A stretch of DNA of 24,347 nucleotides from JAZLJD01 sp045617725 (GCA_045617725.1 JAZLJD010000018.1:1-24347); one strand, 5' to 3'. Positions 15,462 to 23,414 are shown, counted from the stretch's first letter. Made by a program: numbers and translations. The notes: a model not told the origin generated them from the letters alone.

Positions 15462-16918
15462 CACAATACCTCCGCAATATTCTTAAGAAGTTCCATAAGC
15501 GGTTCCGAATACACGCCGAACAGAATCGTCAGAATGGCCAGTACCGCAACCGGCATGGTCATATAAAAATCCGCTTTGAACGAACTAATCTCGTGATCTC
15601 CCGGGAAAAACGCATGAATCGCAGGCGGTAACAGGTAACCTGCCGTAAGCAGGGCACTGACCAAAAGGCACACGATTCCGAGGATTCCCAAAAGGCCCGA
15701 AGGGGAATCGAGCGCTCCCAGGCACAAATACCACTTACTGATAAAGCCCGAGAACAGCGGAATACCCACAAGACCCAGGCTGACTACCGTGTAGCTGAGC
15801 ATCAGAATCGGATTCTTTTTGCCCAGTCCGTATACATCGTCCGCTCTGGTAACGCCGGTTCCGTAGATAATCGCACCGGCCGTCAGGAATAACGCACATT
15901 TCATAATGGCATGGAATACCACATGGGAAAGTCCGCCGGCAATACCGTTTTCATTCATCAGGGACAAACCAAACAGAATATAGGAAAGCTGGCTGACCGT
16001 GGAATATGCCAGTCTCTTTTTAAACACAGGTTCCAGGTAAGCCAAAAGCGAACCCATCACCACCGTAACAAGTGCCAGAATCGACCAAACCGTCTGTACC
16101 CAGGTTCCATTCAAAACGCCCTTGCCGATTACGAAGAAAACAACACGGAAAATGGCAAGAACTCCGCACTTTACGATGATACCGGACAGTGCGGCACTGG
16201 CAGGAGACGGTGCAACCGGATGTGCTGCAGGAAGCCAGGCATGCAGCGGAAACATTCCGGCCTTCACGGAGAAGCCCAAAATCATAAGGAAGGAAATGGC
16301 CAAAAAGAAACCGCTCTGCTCCCCAAAGAAATGACCTCCCGGAATGAAGCTTAAATCTCCGTTCGTATAGTGGAACAGAAAATAGATTCCAAACAGCGCC
16401 ATATATGCACCACAGAAGGAGAAAAACATATACTTATATCCGGCGTGCTGTGCTCTTTTGCTCTGCTCATGCAGTACGAAAGGCACCGAAACGAGAGTAA
16501 CCATCTCAAAGAAGGCATACATGGTAAGCAGATTTCCGGAGAAATCAAAAGCACTCAGAATGCCCAGAGCTGCAAGGAAAAATCCATAGTAACGCGGAAG
16601 CTTCTCCTCCTTATGCATGTAGGTCAGAGAGAAGATTCCCGCAAGCAGCCAGACAATCAGTGTAATCAGATTGAAGAGCTTGCCGACAGCATCCGGAGCG
16701 AATTCAATCAGAATACGGTCGGTAAGAAGAATCAGCGGAACCGACTCACCGTTCGGCACCAGAATATCAACCGCCGCAAGCAAAACGGAGCTTATGATAA
16801 GGCCCGATAAAAAGAGCATTTCTGCCGTTTTGGCATTCCTTATTCTTTTTGCGAAAGCGAGCAAAGCCATTCCAAAGATAACAGGAAGAAAGACTGCTGC
16901 CAAAAGCAAAAGTTTCAT
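15461..16918 (-). CDS. Proton-conducting antiporter-like subunit (MrpD-like)
   Basis: This 485-residue protein has the closest fit to MrpD: Glu138 (AFFEMVTLVSVP), Lys219 (GFSVKAGMFPLHAWLP), Lys250 in SPASAALSGIIVK, and GIPLFSGFISKWY near the end. These positions are nearly those of the essential Glu and Lys of characterised MrpD proteins. The start at 16918 is supported by AAGGAG 7 bases upstream; an in-frame ATG at 16990 lies inside the preceding gene and has no ribosome binding site. It overlaps the next gene by one base and follows the preceding one by 17 bp. Confidence 0.94.
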   Translation of the reverse strand: MKLLLLAAVFLPVIFGMALLAFAKRIRNAKTAEMLFLSGLIISSVLLAAVDILVPNGESVPLILLTDRILIEFAPDAVGKLFNLITLIVWLLAGIFSLTYMHKEEKLPRYYGFFLAALGILSAFDFSGNLLTMYAFFEMVTLVSVPFVLHEQSKRAQHAGYKYMFFSFCGAYMALFGIYFLFHYTNGDLSFIPGGHFFGEQSGFFLAISFLMILGFSVKAGMFPLHAWLPAAHPVAPSPASAALSGIIVKCGVLAIFRVVFFVIGKGVLNGTWVQTVWSILALVTVVMGSLLAYLEPVFKKRLAYSTVSQLSYILFGLSLMNENGIAGGLSHVVFHAIMKCALFLTAGAIIYGTGVTRADDVYGLGKKNPILMLSYTVVSLGLVGIPLFSGFISKWYLCLGALDSPSGLLGILGIVCLLVSALLTAGYLLPPAIHAFFPGDHEISSFKADFYMTMPVAVLAILTILFGVYSEPLMELLKNIAEVL

Positions 16919-16935
16919 ACTATTCTCCTTCCGGA

Positions 16936-18468
16936 TTAACCGAACATATGCAGGCCGTTGCGGATTGCCTCCACAATCGGGTCGGAACATAAGCCCAGAA
17001 TAATATTCATTGCAACAAAAAGTACCAGAGAAATCACATAAAGTGGACGATTCAGGCGAAGCTCCGTATCAAAACCATCCTGAATCCGAATCGCCATGAA
17101 TTCCTTCTCTTTTTCGGAATCCGTAAGCGGTGTGTAGATTCGAATGATGGTCTTCATGAAGTAAATCGCGTTCAGAATCGTGCTGACTGCCAGAACAATC
17201 AGCGTCGCAAGCATTTTCCGATCGCTGTCAAGGGCTGCCTGGGCAAAAAGCAACTTGGAAATAAAGCCCGAAAAGATCGGAAGGCCTACCATGGAAAGTC
17301 CACCGACCGTAAATGCAAGTCCCGCAATCCGGTTTCGATAACCGGCGCCGGTTAAGTCTTCAAACCTCTTGGAGTAACCGGAAACCTTTGTAAGTCCGCT
17401 CGCGGAGATGAACAGAAGTGCCTTCGTCGCCGCGTGTGAGAAAATATGGAACACGGACGCCACAATTCCGGCTTCCACGCCGAGGCCGAAGCCCATATAA
17501 ATGTATCCGATCTGTGCAACCGACGAGAACGCAATCATACGACGAATATCCTTCTCGCGTATCGCATTCACGGATCCCATAATCATTCCGAGGAGGCCAA
17601 AAATAAACAACACATTGATGACCGAACTGTTCTCGTAAACTCCGAAACCGATTACACGGTAGAAAATCTTAATCTGCAGAAAAATGTAGCCCTTCGAAAC
17701 CAAACTGGAAAGAATGGCCGCCGAAGAAACCGTGGAATATCCGTACGCATCCGGAAGCCACAAATGGAACGGATAGAGTGCAGACTTAATTGCAAGTCCG
17801 GTACACATGAGTCCGATGGAAGTATTCAGCGGAACCCTGTAAGTTCCGTCCGCCGCAATCGCGGAAACCGCTTCCTTAATATTACTCATCAGAAGATGAC
17901 CCGTAATATCGTAAAGGAAACAGATGCCCAGAAGAAACAGACCGGACCCCAAAAGACTCATAATCATATATCGGGTCGCTGCTTCCAGTGTACGGCCGGT
18001 CTGACGAATCATAATCAGTCCGCATGCGGAAATCGTATTGATTTCGACAAATACATAAGCCGTAAATAAGTCGTTCGTATAAACCAGTGCCAAAAGGGAA
18101 CACAGCAGAAGGTTCGACATAACGTAATAGAGATTCTGCTTGGATTCCTCAATCTTAATCTCACGCTCTTCCACGCCGCCAATCAGGCACAGCAGCATAA
18201 CAATACAGAAGAAAGTAGCCATTCCGGCTTCCAAAACTCCGGCGCGGATTTCATTGCCCCACGGTGCCGGGAAATGGCCCATCGTGTATACGAAGCTCTC
18301 TCCGGTCGCAATCGTGTAGTTCAAAACGCACGCGTTCATGATAATCAGAAGCGACAGCAACACATAATTGATGACTTTTGCTTTTTTGCCTCCGAGCACG
18401 GAAGAAATCGGTCCCGAAAACATCGACAAAACAATGGAAATGAAGGGAAAATTCTGTACAAATGACAT
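16936..18468 (-). CDS. Proton-conducting antiporter-like subunit (MbhH/MrpD position)
   Basis: The 510-residue protein directly follows mrpC, the place held by mrpD in Mrp operons and mbhH in membrane-bound hydrogenase operons. It keeps Glu142 (VFVEINTISACG), Lys228 (GLAIKSALYPFHLWLP), Lys259 (SSLVSKG) and GLPIFSGFISKLL. Its helix-7/8 loop is more divergent (AYGYSTVSSAAILSS) than in the other three antiporter-like subunits, so it is not a recent duplicate of them. Its ATG shares one base with the mrpC stop (TAATG). Confidence 0.93.
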   Translation of the reverse strand: MSFVQNFPFISIVLSMFSGPISSVLGGKKAKVINYVLLSLLIIMNACVLNYTIATGESFVYTMGHFPAPWGNEIRAGVLEAGMATFFCIVMLLCLIGGVEEREIKIEESKQNLYYVMSNLLLCSLLALVYTNDLFTAYVFVEINTISACGLIMIRQTGRTLEAATRYMIMSLLGSGLFLLGICFLYDITGHLLMSNIKEAVSAIAADGTYRVPLNTSIGLMCTGLAIKSALYPFHLWLPDAYGYSTVSSAAILSSLVSKGYIFLQIKIFYRVIGFGVYENSSVINVLFIFGLLGMIMGSVNAIREKDIRRMIAFSSVAQIGYIYMGFGLGVEAGIVASVFHIFSHAATKALLFISASGLTKVSGYSKRFEDLTGAGYRNRIAGLAFTVGGLSMVGLPIFSGFISKLLFAQAALDSDRKMLATLIVLAVSTILNAIYFMKTIIRIYTPLTDSEKEKEFMAIRIQDGFDTELRLNRPLYVISLVLFVAMNIILGLCSDPIVEAIRNGLHMFG

Positions 18469-18845
18469 TATTTGCCCTCCTTTTGGAGTCTGGCCGATAT
18501 TTCATCCAGGTCCAGCGTATGATATCTCTTGTAAAGACGAATGGTCAGGGAAAGCATGAGTGCCGTAACGGATACGGACACAACAATACCGGTCAGAACA
18601 AGGCCGGAGGGAATCGGGTTGATATATGCCTCCACGTTCTGCACGCCATCCACTACAATCGGTGCTTTTCGGCCCCCGATATATCCTTTCAGAGCCAAAA
18701 ACAAATACATGGAAGTGTCCATGATATTCAGGCCGATAATCTTCTTAATGAGGTTTTTCTGCATCAGAAGATTGGAAAATCCGATTACAAACAGAATCAT
18801 GGAGATTGCTTCTTCATAATTCAATGTCAAATTCGAAAAATTCAT
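18468..18845 (-). CDS. mrpC: Mrp antiporter subunit C (NuoK-like)
   Basis: This 125-residue protein has three hydrophobic helices. The NuoK/MrpC signature NPIPSGLVLTGIVVSVSVTA lies near residues 75-95, followed by RLYKRY. MrpC is a small core membrane subunit that packs between the antiporter-like subunits. The start at 18845 is chosen because AAAGGAG lies 8 bases upstream; nine extra residues would be gained from an ATG at 18872 that lacks a site. It is slightly longer than usual because of a charged C-terminal tail (LDLDEISARLQKEGK). Confidence 0.95.
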   Translation of the reverse strand: MNFSNLTLNYEEAISMILFVIGFSNLLMQKNLIKKIIGLNIMDTSMYLFLALKGYIGGRKAPIVVDGVQNVEAYINPIPSGLVLTGIVVSVSVTALMLSLTIRLYKRYHTLDLDEISARLQKEGK

Positions 18846-18861
18846 CGTTTGGCTCCTTTCT

Positions 18862-19881
18862 TTAATAATCACCTTTACGGAACATTACATAGAAGGTGTA
18901 CATGGTTCCTGCTACAACAATACCAACGCAGATATTCAGAATCAGAATCAGTCCGCTTGACAGAATTGCACCCGGTGTTCCGAGCGGAATAATGCTCTCG
19001 ATATGGTTCGCACCCGTGTAGAAGGAATAGCTCTTGCAGAGTGCGTAACAACCGAGCGCACATACGCTCATAATCTTGTAGGTCTTTCCGGTAAAGAATT
19101 TCTCGGTCTTTTCAAAGCCGAAGGCCGCTACATAAAGAATCAGTCCGGCTCCTATGATGGCACCGCCGGAGAAACCGCCTCCGGGTCCCAAATGGCCGCA
19201 CAGAATGACATAAATTCCGAATATAACAATCGGGGGGAACAGCATCTTTGTAACGGTCTGAAGAATCATGTCGTTCTTCGGCTCAAAAATACGGTCGCTG
19301 ACTTCATCCGAATCATCCGCAACGAAAAGCTCATCGTGTGTTTCCTCAATCGTTTTGCCGGCCTCGGCACGGGCACCCGTGTCCGAAAGGGATTTCTTTT
19401 TGTCACGGCGTAAAAGAATCAGAACCGTGCAGGTCGCAATAAACAACACATGGGACTCGCCCAGGGTATCAAATGCACGATAATCCAGAATCATACCGGT
19501 TACGATATTCACGGCACCGGTTTCCTGCAGACCGTTCTCAATATAACGACGACTGACCTCGTTATTAACGGGATTGTCCGCACGTCCGGTGGGCGGCATA
19601 TAAGAAACCGCCGTCAAAAGTGCAATAATCAGGAACACCAGGAAAAAGCCGCACAGAATACGATAAATAATCTGAAACGCCTTGATCTGGCGATTTCGCT
19701 TGTCCGTATAAAGCTCACGCAGCAGTCTTTTCCGTCTTGCTTCCAGTTCCTCTTCCGTAATTCCGGGCTCGGTAACTTCAACCTCATTCTCTAAATAGGG
19801 ATCGTCAATTCCACTAAACCAGCGTTTAATACGAAAGGCCCTGGTTTTCTCATAAGCTTCCGTGGTTTTCTGTTTACTCAT
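18862..19881 (-). CDS. MbhE-MrpB fusion subunit of the antiporter
   Basis: This 339-residue protein joins two antiporter subunits. A charged cytoplasmic N-terminus (1-65) leads to an MbhE-like part (66-158), which has two helices and the motif TGMILDYRAFDTLGE seen in MbhE and the MrpA C-terminal region. A highly acidic linker of about 45 residues follows (160-205), then an MrpB/MnhB domain (208-335) with LFPPIVIFGIYVILCGHLGP and GGGFSGGAI. Separate mbhE and mbhF genes occupy this position in archaeal hydrogenases. The start at 19881 has GGAGGT 8 bases upstream and lies within the end of the preceding gene (8-bp overlap). An ATG at 19941 is rejected because it lies deeper inside that gene and has no site. 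Confidence 0.93.
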   Translation of the reverse strand: MSKQKTTEAYEKTRAFRIKRWFSGIDDPYLENEVEVTEPGITEEELEARRKRLLRELYTDKRNRQIKAFQIIYRILCGFFLVFLIIALLTAVSYMPPTGRADNPVNNEVSRRYIENGLQETGAVNIVTGMILDYRAFDTLGESHVLFIATCTVLILLRRDKKKSLSDTGARAEAGKTIEETHDELFVADDSDEVSDRIFEPKNDMILQTVTKMLFPPIVIFGIYVILCGHLGPGGGFSGGAIIGAGLILYVAAFGFEKTEKFFTGKTYKIMSVCALGCYALCKSYSFYTGANHIESIIPLGTPGAILSSGLILILNICVGIVVAGTMYTFYVMFRKGDY

Positions 19882-20164
19882 GCTCTGCCACCTCCGCTTC
19901 TTTGGCCTGTGAAGATGCCTCGTTCGTTGTTCGGATGGCATGAATCTTCTTCAGTGTCAGGAAAAAGAGTACCGTCGTAACACCGGCTCCGACCGCAGCC
20001 TCGGTGATAGCAAGGTCGGGCGATTCAAGAAGAACCCAGATAATGGACATAACCAGTGAATACGTCATAAAAATCAGAACGGAACGAAGAAGATCCTTGC
20101 TGAAGGTTACAAATATGGCACACAGAATCAGGAAAACAAGCAAAATTCCCTTAAAAATACTCAT
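19874..20164 (-). CDS. MbhD-like (DUF4040) antiporter subunit, MrpA C-terminal fragment as a separate protein
   Basis: This 96-residue protein has three helices. The block LESPDLAITEAAVGAGVTT (about 48-66) is the DUF4040/MbhD hallmark, including the acidic residues of the helix that in MrpA lies in its C-terminal extension. In standard Mrp operons this region is part of MrpA; here it is a separate gene, as in mbh operons. AGGAGG lies upstream of the ATG. It overlaps mrpG by 4 bp. Confidence 0.93.
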   Translation of the reverse strand: MSIFKGILLVFLILCAIFVTFSKDLLRSVLIFMTYSLVMSIIWVLLESPDLAITEAAVGAGVTTVLFFLTLKKIHAIRTTNEASSQAKEAEVAEHE

Positions 20165-20490
20165 TGTTCCTGCACCTCCTCATAATGACCCTCTTCTTCG
20201 TTGATGGTAAGCTCCAGCTTGGCAATCAGGTGCGAGGAAACAGGGGAAGTAAGCCAGAGGAACACAATAACCAGCAGAAATTTCAGCGTCGTAAAGTTGA
20301 ATCCGTTCAGTATCATGAGCCCCAGTAGTGTCATACCTATGCCCAGGGTATCTCCGATGGCAGCGGCATGCATACGGTTCAGTACATACTTCATTTTGAA
20401 AACACCGATCATTTCGATTACAAAAGCCGAAACTCCGATTACGATGCAGGCAACCCCTGCGATACTACGAATCGTTTCAAATAAACTCAT
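20161..20490 (-). CDS. mrpG: Mrp antiporter subunit G
   Basis: This 109-residue protein has three helices. VLNRMHAAAIGDTLGIGMTL (about 36-55) matches the MnhG/MrpG RxHAa...tlG signature, and FLWLTSPVSSHLIAKLEL is the conserved end of the domain. An acidic tail follows. AGGAGG lies about 10 bases before the ATG, and the gene overlaps mrpF by 4 bp (ATGA type). Confidence 0.95.
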   Translation of the reverse strand: MSLFETIRSIAGVACIVIGVSAFVIEMIGVFKMKYVLNRMHAAAIGDTLGIGMTLLGLMILNGFNFTTLKFLLVIVFLWLTSPVSSHLIAKLELTINEEEGHYEEVQEQ

Positions 20491-20792
20491 GCCTTCGGTT
20501 CCTCCTTTTTACGATGCTGTGTAACATAGATTCCCGTATAAATCTTTGTAAGAATAATGACCGCAAGGAAACTCACCATCGCATAGATGATGCAGATATC
20601 TGCCAGATAGCCTTCCTTCATCATAACAGCGAGAATCGCAAGAATTGCAATAACCATGGTACCCATCATATTGGAAGCAACTACCTTGTCGGATACCCTC
20701 TTACCGGTTAAGGCCCGAATCAGACAGAGGATAACCAAAACTGCAAGAAGAATCAGTACTACGATACAAAAGTATTTCAAAAACTCATTCAT
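20487..20792 (-). CDS. mrpF: Mrp antiporter subunit F
   Basis: This 101-residue protein has three helices. GKRVSDKVVASNMMGTM (about 30-46) matches the MrpF/MnhF DRVVALD-type segment, although the usual Asp at the end of that motif is Asn here. DICIIYAMVSFLAVIIL matches the third helix. The ATG lies within the end of mrpE (4-bp overlap), the normal coupling in these operons. Confidence 0.93.
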   Translation of the reverse strand: MNEFLKYFCIVVLILLAVLVILCLIRALTGKRVSDKVVASNMMGTMVIAILAILAVMMKEGYLADICIIYAMVSFLAVIILTKIYTGIYVTQHRKKEEPKA

Positions 20793-21259
20793 TCTCCATA
20801 TCCCCTTTCCATTCTAATAAGAAGATGTGCAATATCCGAATCGGCCATGCCGAAAGCGTTATCTTTGTCAAGGCAGTGAACGACGAACTCGTCCCCCTCC
20901 AGTCGGGCCGTAATGGTACCGGGCGTCAGGGTAATGGCATTGGCAAGCAAAACACGCCCCAGCTTTGTTTTTAGCGGTGCGTGAAAAGTAACAACGCAAG
21001 GCTCGACATCATACTTCGCCGAAAACAATCGCCGAATTGTGTCCAGATTTGCTTTGATAATGTCACGGATTAATAAGAAAACATAAGCCGGAAAATAGAT
21101 ACTCTTGCGAAGAATGAATAAATCCTTTTTGATGCTGAAGTCCATGAAACCGCACAGAAATGCGTAGAGAAGAGCCGATACTCCTATACCGAATAACAGA
21201 ATTTCCAAAGTGAACTGTCCGTTAAAAATAATCCAAATTGCTAAAAAGAAAAGAAACAT
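20789..21259 (-). CDS. mrpE: Mrp antiporter subunit E
   Basis: This 156-residue protein has N-terminal hydrophobic helices and a soluble C-terminal domain. The family hallmark LLANAITLTPGTITARL occurs at about 104-120, followed by FVVHCLD. MrpE is the first gene of the Mrp set, as mbhA is in archaeal hydrogenase operons. GGGAGGGG lies 5 bases before the ATG, and it follows trmB by 13 bp with the trmB TAA touching the Shine-Dalgarno, so trmB and mrpE are very probably on one transcript. Confidence 0.95.
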   Translation of the reverse strand: MFLFFLAIWIIFNGQFTLEILLFGIGVSALLYAFLCGFMDFSIKKDLFILRKSIYFPAYVFLLIRDIIKANLDTIRRLFSAKYDVEPCVVTFHAPLKTKLGRVLLANAITLTPGTITARLEGDEFVVHCLDKDNAFGMADSDIAHLLIRMERGYGE

Positions 21260-21272
21260 ACAATCCCCTCCC

Positions 21273-21917
21273 TTATAACTTACGATGAATAATATACTTA
21301 CAAATCGGATTGCCCATGGAGGAGAAACGCTCCTCGTATTCCGTCATGACGTTGCCTTCCATAAGAAGTGCATCATGATGGAGATCATAAGTAACCACAT
21401 CCAAATCGTAACCTGCTTCCGGGACTTCCTCCAATGCGAAATCAAACAAAGCACGGTTGTCCGTCTTAAATTCAATTCGTCCGTCGGGAGCAAGAATCTC
21501 ACTGTAACGCTTGAGGAACTGCCTCGATTCCAACCGGCGGTGTGCATGGCGGTCCTTGGGCCAGGGATCCGAGAAATTCAAATAGATTCCTGCCACCTCG
21601 GAGGGAGCAAATACTTCCGTAATCGTCTCCGCATCCATTCGGATGAACTTCACATTCGGAAGCGGTTCAAGTTCCATCTTCTGAACGGCCCTAAGGAGCA
21701 CGGAGGAATATTTTTCAATTCCGACATAGTTGAATTCCGGATGCAGAGCCGCCAGTTCCATAATGAAACGACCCTTGCCCATACCAATCTCGATATAGAT
21801 GGGATGATCGTTTCCAAAAATCTCTTTCCACTTCGAGCGGGCTTCTGTTTCGTTATGTACAATATACTCGCTTTCAGCGATAATTTCACGGCTTCCCGGT
21901 ATATTTCTAAGTCGCAT
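21273..21917 (-). CDS. trmB: tRNA (guanine-N7)-methyltransferase TrmB
   Basis: TrmB methylates guanine 46 in the variable loop of tRNA using S-adenosylmethionine. The 214-residue protein has the SAM-binding motif EIGMGKGRF (43-51), the family signature NFSDPWPKDRHAHRRL (114-129) and TEYEERF (192-198). The start at 21917 is chosen because GAAGGA lies close upstream and homologues begin with MRLRN; an in-frame ATG at 22088 would read through the leader hairpin and the control region. It is the first gene of the operon that continues into mrpE. Confidence 0.96.
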   Translation of the reverse strand: MRLRNIPGSREIIAESEYIVHNETEARSKWKEIFGNDHPIYIEIGMGKGRFIMELAALHPEFNYVGIEKYSSVLLRAVQKMELEPLPNVKFIRMDAETITEVFAPSEVAGIYLNFSDPWPKDRHAHRRLESRQFLKRYSEILAPDGRIEFKTDNRALFDFALEEVPEAGYDLDVVTYDLHHDALLMEGNVMTEYEERFSSMGNPICKYIIHRKL

Positions 21918-21934
21918 CGTATTTTCCTTCCGTA

Positions 21935-21965
21935 TATGGCAAGGCGACAGAGTCGCCTTGCCATA
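21935..21965. repeat. Perfect 14-bp-arm inverted repeat between trmB and the carboxypeptidase gene
   Basis: Arms TATGGCAAGGCGAC (21935-21948) and GTCGCCTTGCCATA (21952-21965) are exact complements around a 3-base centre, AGA. The right arm contains the candidate -35 box (TTGCCA) of the rightward promoter. In the leftward transcript the element would form a stable hairpin in the trmB leader, ending 17 bases before the start codon. There is no T-run after the hairpin in either direction, so it is not a standard terminator. An operator or an mRNA-stabilising leader hairpin is possible. Confidence 0.9.
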
Positions 21966-21985
21966 ATAAAAAACGTACTTACAAT
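21958..21985 (+). promoter_or_regulatory. Candidate promoter for the carboxypeptidase gene
   Basis: TTGCCA (21958-21963) and TACAAT (21980-21985) are 16 bases apart, about 95 bases before the start codon at 22080. The -35 box is inside the inverted repeat. Confidence 0.5.
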
Positions 21986-22009
21986 AACTCATTTCATCTG
22001 AAATTGCAA
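21981..22009 (-). promoter_or_regulatory. Candidate promoter for the trmB-mrp operon
   Basis: On the minus strand TTGCAA (22009-22004) and TATTGT (21986-21981) are 17 bases apart. The -10 box overlaps the rightward -10 box on the opposite strand. The predicted start near 21974 would place the inverted repeat in the 5' leader of trmB. Confidence 0.45.
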
Positions 22010-22079
22010 GTAACCCCCAAATGATGTAAGATATTTGTCGACAGAATCCACTGATTACACGGATTGCGAAGGGATATTC

Positions 22080-23414
22080 ATGAAACACTACCGACGTTTA
22101 AGCTTCATTTTTTGCATATTGCTTGCGGCCGCTTCATGTGTTCTTCCGGTACAGGCACTTGATTACACGGAAGCTGCACTTGAAAGACAGGCACTCCCCG
22201 TCGAATCCAACGCCTGCGAGGGCTGGCCGGAGGGTCCTTTGGTTACGGCACGGGCCGCCATCCTTATGGATGCCGATACCGGCGTTGTGCTTTATTCCAA
22301 AAACATCCACGAACAACTCTACCCTGCCAGCACCACGAAGCTGATGACCGCACTCCTCGCGATTGAGAATTGCGATTTGACGGAAGAGGTTGTGATGACC
22401 AACTCGGCACTCGCTTCGGTTCCTTCGGACGGATCCCGTATGGGAATCAAGATCGGCGAGAAGCTGACCATGGAACAGGCCCTCTACGCACTCCTGGTGC
22501 AGTCCGCCAATGAAGTAGCCTACGCCATCGGCGAGCACATTTCCGTTTCGGAACGCGCTTTTGCGGAAAAAATGACCAATCGTGCCATCGAGCTCGGCTG
22601 TAAGAATACCGTTTTCAAAAACGCCTCCGGACTCAACAATGACGATCACCTGACCACGGCATACGATCTGGCGCTCATCGGCCGTGAATTTTTCTCCCAC
22701 GAGTTCCTGGCCCAGGCCGCTTCCACCACTTCCTACAAATTAAGTGCCGAAGAAGGCGTGCACGGTGCTTACAACATGAGCACCAAGAACCTATTATATA
22801 AAGGAAAAGAATACGAATACCCCTACCTTATAGGAAGCAAAACCGGTTACCTGTCCGTAGCCGGCCAGACCCTGGTCTCCTGTGCCGAAAAGGATGGCAT
22901 GCGACTGATTTGTGTCGTATTGTTCGAGGATAACCCGTATCAGTACATAGATACCGTTTCACTCTTTGATTACGGCTTTGAGAACTTCTCCTATCTGGAG
23001 CTGTCCGCCGGTATTCTGGAGCATTTCGAAGACGATGGTGCCTTTCTCATAGAGGATACCCCCAAGCTGGTCGTACCGAACGGAATTCTTCTGACGGATC
23101 TTACTAAGGAAATGGACACCACCGATGCTGCAGCCGGTTATGTCCGCATTCATTACAAGTATCATGATGCGTCGGTCGGCGATATCACAATCTCCAAAAA
23201 TTCCGGCTTCATTCCTCCGGACACTACCGATTCGTCTCATCCGATTTACATCAACGTAATATACCTGGTTGCCATTCTTTTGGGCTTCACCGTCGCCCTG
23301 AACATACTGGTTTACCTGACCAATGCACTCCGCCAGCTGAACATTACGCCTTCGGGGCCAAAAAGAAGACGCCCCCGCCGTAAGTTTTCCGCCAAAGGTA
23401 ATGATCGTTGGTAA
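22080..23414 (+). CDS. D-alanyl-D-alanine carboxypeptidase (DacA/DacF type penicillin-binding protein)
   Basis: This low-molecular-weight PBP trims the terminal D-Ala from peptidoglycan stem peptides outside the membrane. Peptidase S11 motifs are intact: STTK (84-87, nucleophile Ser84), SAN (142-144) and KTG (254-256). A signal peptide covers 1-26 (cleavage likely after VQA). After the catalytic and beta-rich regions, a C-terminal membrane helix (about 390-415) is followed by a very basic tail (KRRRPRRK), so the mature enzyme is held at the membrane. The start at 22080 follows GAAGGG and matches the signal peptide; an ATG at 22035 would place 15 polar residues before it. Length is 444 residues. 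It is transcribed away from trmB. Confidence 0.96.
   Translation: MKHYRRLSFIFCILLAAASCVLPVQALDYTEAALERQALPVESNACEGWPEGPLVTARAAILMDADTGVVLYSKNIHEQLYPASTTKLMTALLAIENCDLTEEVVMTNSALASVPSDGSRMGIKIGEKLTMEQALYALLVQSANEVAYAIGEHISVSERAFAEKMTNRAIELGCKNTVFKNASGLNNDDHLTTAYDLALIGREFFSHEFLAQAASTTSYKLSAEEGVHGAYNMSTKNLLYKGKEYEYPYLIGSKTGYLSVAGQTLVSCAEKDGMRLICVVLFEDNPYQYIDTVSLFDYGFENFSYLELSAGILEHFEDDGAFLIEDTPKLVVPNGILLTDLTKEMDTTDAAAGYVRIHYKYHDASVGDITISKNSGFIPPDTTDSSHPIYINVIYLVAILLGFTVALNILVYLTNALRQLNITPSGPKRRRPRRKFSAKGNDRW

Noticed and set aside
12149..21259. Respiratory complex I or an energy-converting hydrogenase operon
   Set aside because: Only membrane antiporter-type subunits are present. No NuoB/C/D/I-like or NiFe-hydrogenase subunit with Fe-S or Ni-binding cysteine motifs is encoded, and the operon is closed by trmB on one side and a terminator on the other.
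21935..21965. The 14-bp-arm dyad as a rho-independent terminator
   Set aside because: Neither strand has a T-run directly after the hairpin; on the minus strand the T-rich stretch precedes it. It also lies between divergent genes, where no terminator is needed.
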